DNA from: Branchiostoma floridae | Lineage: Eukaryota > Chordata > Leptocardii > Amphioxiformes > Branchiostomatidae | Direction of reading: 5' to 3' | Length of the DNA stretch: 64,000 bases | Assembly (NCBI RefSeq): GCF_000003815.2 | Contig: NC_049986.1 | Coordinates: 22,617,976-22,681,975 of the forward strand | Shown: positions 61,396-64,000 of the stretch, in pieces | How the letters are laid out: every line of letters begins with the position of its first letter | How positions within the stretch are numbered: position 1 is the stretch's first letter | Program-made: the position numbers and the translations under genes | The notes under the pieces: generated by a model | What the model saw: only the letters and a program-made list of their open reading frames with translations | What the model was told of the DNA's origin: nothing | Databases searched by the model: none

Positions 61396-64000
61396 ATGAT
61401 GGCGGCGGGGCTGATAGAACAGCTGGGGGACCGTGCGGCGCTCCAGGACCCAGAGGAGACAGCTGCGATACGACAGGCCGTGGAGACCACCGTGCAGGCC
61501 TTGGCACGAGGGGTCGCACAGAAGGACGCCAGGTGGGCCCGAGTACTTTTTTTAGCCTTAAAAGGCTAAGTCTCCCTCTCGACTTGTATAGGCTTCGTAC
61601 CGTCTGACAAGAACGCACTTGTTTCGACGACGATCCGTGACGGTCCTAAATTGTAAAGCTTTATTTTTTTGCGAATATTCTATGTCAAAGTAGACTAGCC
61701 TTTCAGCTGTCTCAGAATCGTGAAAGGTAGTTCGTTTGGGAAGGTTTTTATTTATTGTTCGAACGCTTATCGAATCAGGAAGTACCAAACAAAACTTTAA
61801 ACCTTGATAAGATAGTCGTATATCTTCCCCACTTGTAATGTCTACAGGCTGTCTGACTTGTATTTGAACTTTTGTGTGAACGAAGCTAAGGCTATGGTTC
61901 TGGTTAACATTCTTTAAGATAAGACAATAGGCTGTTTCTTCTGATAAACTAGCTATATAGCCTTTGCGTCAAATAGCTGCGTTTATCGAAACGGGAAGTA
62001 ACAGAACCCGGAAGTTGAGAGCCGTGCCCCGTGTGAAACTGGAGATACGCTGCCCCTAACATGTTTACTTTACATGCGATACAATATTACGGCAACCAAC
62101 CAATTGGTTAATTCAACACAGGGACAATACATATTCTGCCCCCGCACTACGTTTCCTCTGTATAAGATTTTAAGATATTAATCTTGATGAAAGAAGGATT
62201 TCTCAATGTCGATCAGTTGATATTTTTCGTTGGCTGATGTGTTGTGATTCGTTTATTGGCATATATAACAATGTGTAACAATATATAATATGGCATGGCA
62301 CAACAATAAAAAAAAACATGATTATACAGGAGAAAAAAATGCAGAGGGGGCAGAAATACATAATATTTTGATTAGGTTACATCCTCAACATCAATAATGA
62401 CAGCACCCAGTGCTCTGGCAACTTTAGATTTTCCCTTTTTTTCAAAGGTTTGAGTGTGAAGTGATCCCCAGCGGAAGCTTCTACGAGGGGACGAAGATCG
62501 TCCGAGCGGACGAGTTTGACTACATGTTGTGTCTGAAGACTCTGAGCGTGGGGACAACATCCAGCAGTACTACTCCTACCCAGGCTGGTACTGAGGATGT
62601 GGAGATGTACAGGGCTAGCAGAGAGGCCACGGATCCTTATGTTTATCTCAGGTTAGGCCTTGACTATTAGATAGTATGGATGGTATCTCTTTAAGTTCTC
62701 GAACAAAAAACTGACGCCAGCGTGCAAAAAAAAGTTTGACAAAAAAGTTGCCTTTATTATCATTGACATCTAAGCGGTCAAGAATGTAAAACAAATGACC
62801 AATCACACAGAGTATGACAAGCAAAACAATAGATTCTTCATTTTGTATGTTCTTTTACATCTTCTTTGACTTTAAAATTGACTCTGGCATTTTACCACAT
62901 AAAGTATCCTCTTCCTCTTTTGAAATCTACACGTGTGGATTCAGGCATATCAGAAATGAATTTCCCATTGGCAGACGGACAAAAGAAAAACCTAAGGAAA
63001 TAGAATGCCCAATAGAAACGAGCTCAAAAGACGTCCAAAACTAACCAGGTCTAACCTCTGCTTGGAGAGTAATACAGTGCAAAACCATCAGATATTTACC
63101 AAATAAACAACTTATCTATCCTAAAGGTTGGTGAAGCCGGAACTGCAGGTGATGTGGAAAGACTGTCTCGTGAAGAAAGACATGGCGGCCACCATCTTTA
63201 AGCAGATGTTCGGAGAAGACATCGGCATATCACTGCTAAACGGAGGCAAGTTGAAGGCGACGTTCTATCACCACTTGAAGACAATTCTACCAGAGGTTCG
63301 GCACGAGAAGCTGACATGGCTGAGCTCGAGTTTGAAGACGTTAGAGCACATCACAGGAGAGGAGGGAGGGGAGATGAGAGGTGTGCCGGAGACGATGGAG
63401 TTTGCCTGGGATGGAGACAAGAGCAGGCGCATCTCTGTAGATGTCTGTCTGACGCTGCACGTGAACCGGTGGAGCCGCTTGTCTGATGTAGATCGCAGGT
63501 ACTTGACCAGTTGCCAGTCCGCACTGTACGATAGTCTAAGAGCCAACTTCCTTACCTTGTCCAGCTCTTGAATAGCACATTGTAATCAGAACGGTCAACG
63601 TACCTTTTAATGTACAGGACATGTAATTCAGCAATCCGGCTGCTAAGTAGTGTTCTTTCAATAAAACCCATTTACATTATAGGTACGGCCTCTCCCATCC
63701 GCACGGCGACATCATCGCAGAAGCAGTCGGACAGGGTTTCCACGTGGTCCCGAAGTTTCAGTTCTTTTGGCGCTTGTCTTGGTCCAGCGCTGAATTCAGC
63801 CTCCTCAAAAACGTCTTCAGGAAAGCTCCTTCCGCGAGACAGATCTACAGAGTTGCCAAGTTTATCAACGAGAACAAGTTCTTAGACCACTACAAGTTAC
63901 CGAGCAAGATCTGCGACAGCTACACTTTAAAGACCGTCTTGCTTCATGTGTGGTTCGACACAGAAGAAAAAGAGTGGGCAGACGTCGGGTCAGCTTTCAT
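61396..64000 (+). CDS. cGAS-like/Mab-21 family nucleotidyltransferase (3' end beyond window)
   Basis: Exons seen: 61396-61532, 62448-62651, 63127-63498, 63683->64000; junctions all phase 2 and in frame. ATG 61396 opens a short helical N-terminus of 45 residues with no long disordered tail as in vertebrate cGAS. The GS motif is PSGSFYEGTK (53-62), followed by E68 and D70 (DEFDYML). The third acidic residue is D219 (RISVDVCLTL). All three metal ligands of the cGAS type are present. Later residues match the Mab-21 signature (FFWRLSWSSAEFSLL, LKTVLLHVWF). Active cGAS-like receptors make cyclic dinucleotides on binding nucleic acid, and this one looks competent for catalysis. The zinc-ribbon region would lie near the exon 3/exon 4 join, and no HxxxxxCC ribbon is obvious there, so a dsDNA ligand should not be assumed. 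Confidence 0.85.

Overview
The window looks like part of an invertebrate chordate genome, most likely a lancelet (Branchiostoma). This is inferred from small phase-matched exons with GT-AG introns, microsatellites, mini-transposons, a true interferon regulatory factor (IRF), an expanded set of 2'-5'-oligoadenylate synthetase (OAS)-like genes, TIR genes built by domain shuffling, Ly6/uPAR genes and a cGAS-like gene. There are two assembly gaps (1514-2474 and 60948-61047). All gene models were spliced by hand from conserved exon edges and reading-frame continuity.

Layout. From 1 to 35.7 kb six OAS-like genes lie head to tail on the + strand (copies 1-6; starts near 1060, 7642, 14940, <19300, 24885 and about 31681). 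Copies 1, 2, 3 and 5 begin with two or three Cys2His2-type zinc fingers joined to the OAS nucleotidyltransferase fold, an architecture not seen in vertebrate OAS. Copy 3 has lost two of its three catalytic aspartates. Copies 1, 2 and 5 share a CCAAT-box promoter block. Copies 3, 5 and 6 have upstream a block with a perfect CRE one base from a perfect palindromic NF-kB site.

From 36.8 to 53 kb lie two paralogous genes that share promoter-like sequence, a TIR exon, a short linker exon, a domain resembling the TRADD N-terminal domain, and a coiled coil. They then diverge. Gene 7 (37859-44222) reads through a zinc-finger exon into a complete, catalytically intact OAS domain (TIR-OAS, 1047 aa). 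Gene 8 (46453-52976) reads into a complete IRF with DNA-binding and IRF-association domains (TIR-IRF, about 1098 aa). In both the junction exons are phase 1 and the whole reading frame closes exactly. Neither C-terminal half has its own upstream start codon. These are the main discovery candidates.

From 54 to 60.3 kb two minus-strand genes encode small secreted, probably GPI-anchored Ly6/uPAR proteins. From 61.4 kb to the window end a + strand Mab-21/cGAS-like nucleotidyltransferase gene is cut by the window edge.

Taken together the window has nucleotide second-messenger enzymes of two families (OAS-like and cGAS-like), TIR domains that keep the glutamate used by NADase TIRs, an IRF, and kB/CRE promoter modules. 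The inferred theme is intracellular nucleic-acid sensing in which sensing or signalling modules are fused directly to enzyme or transcription-factor outputs.
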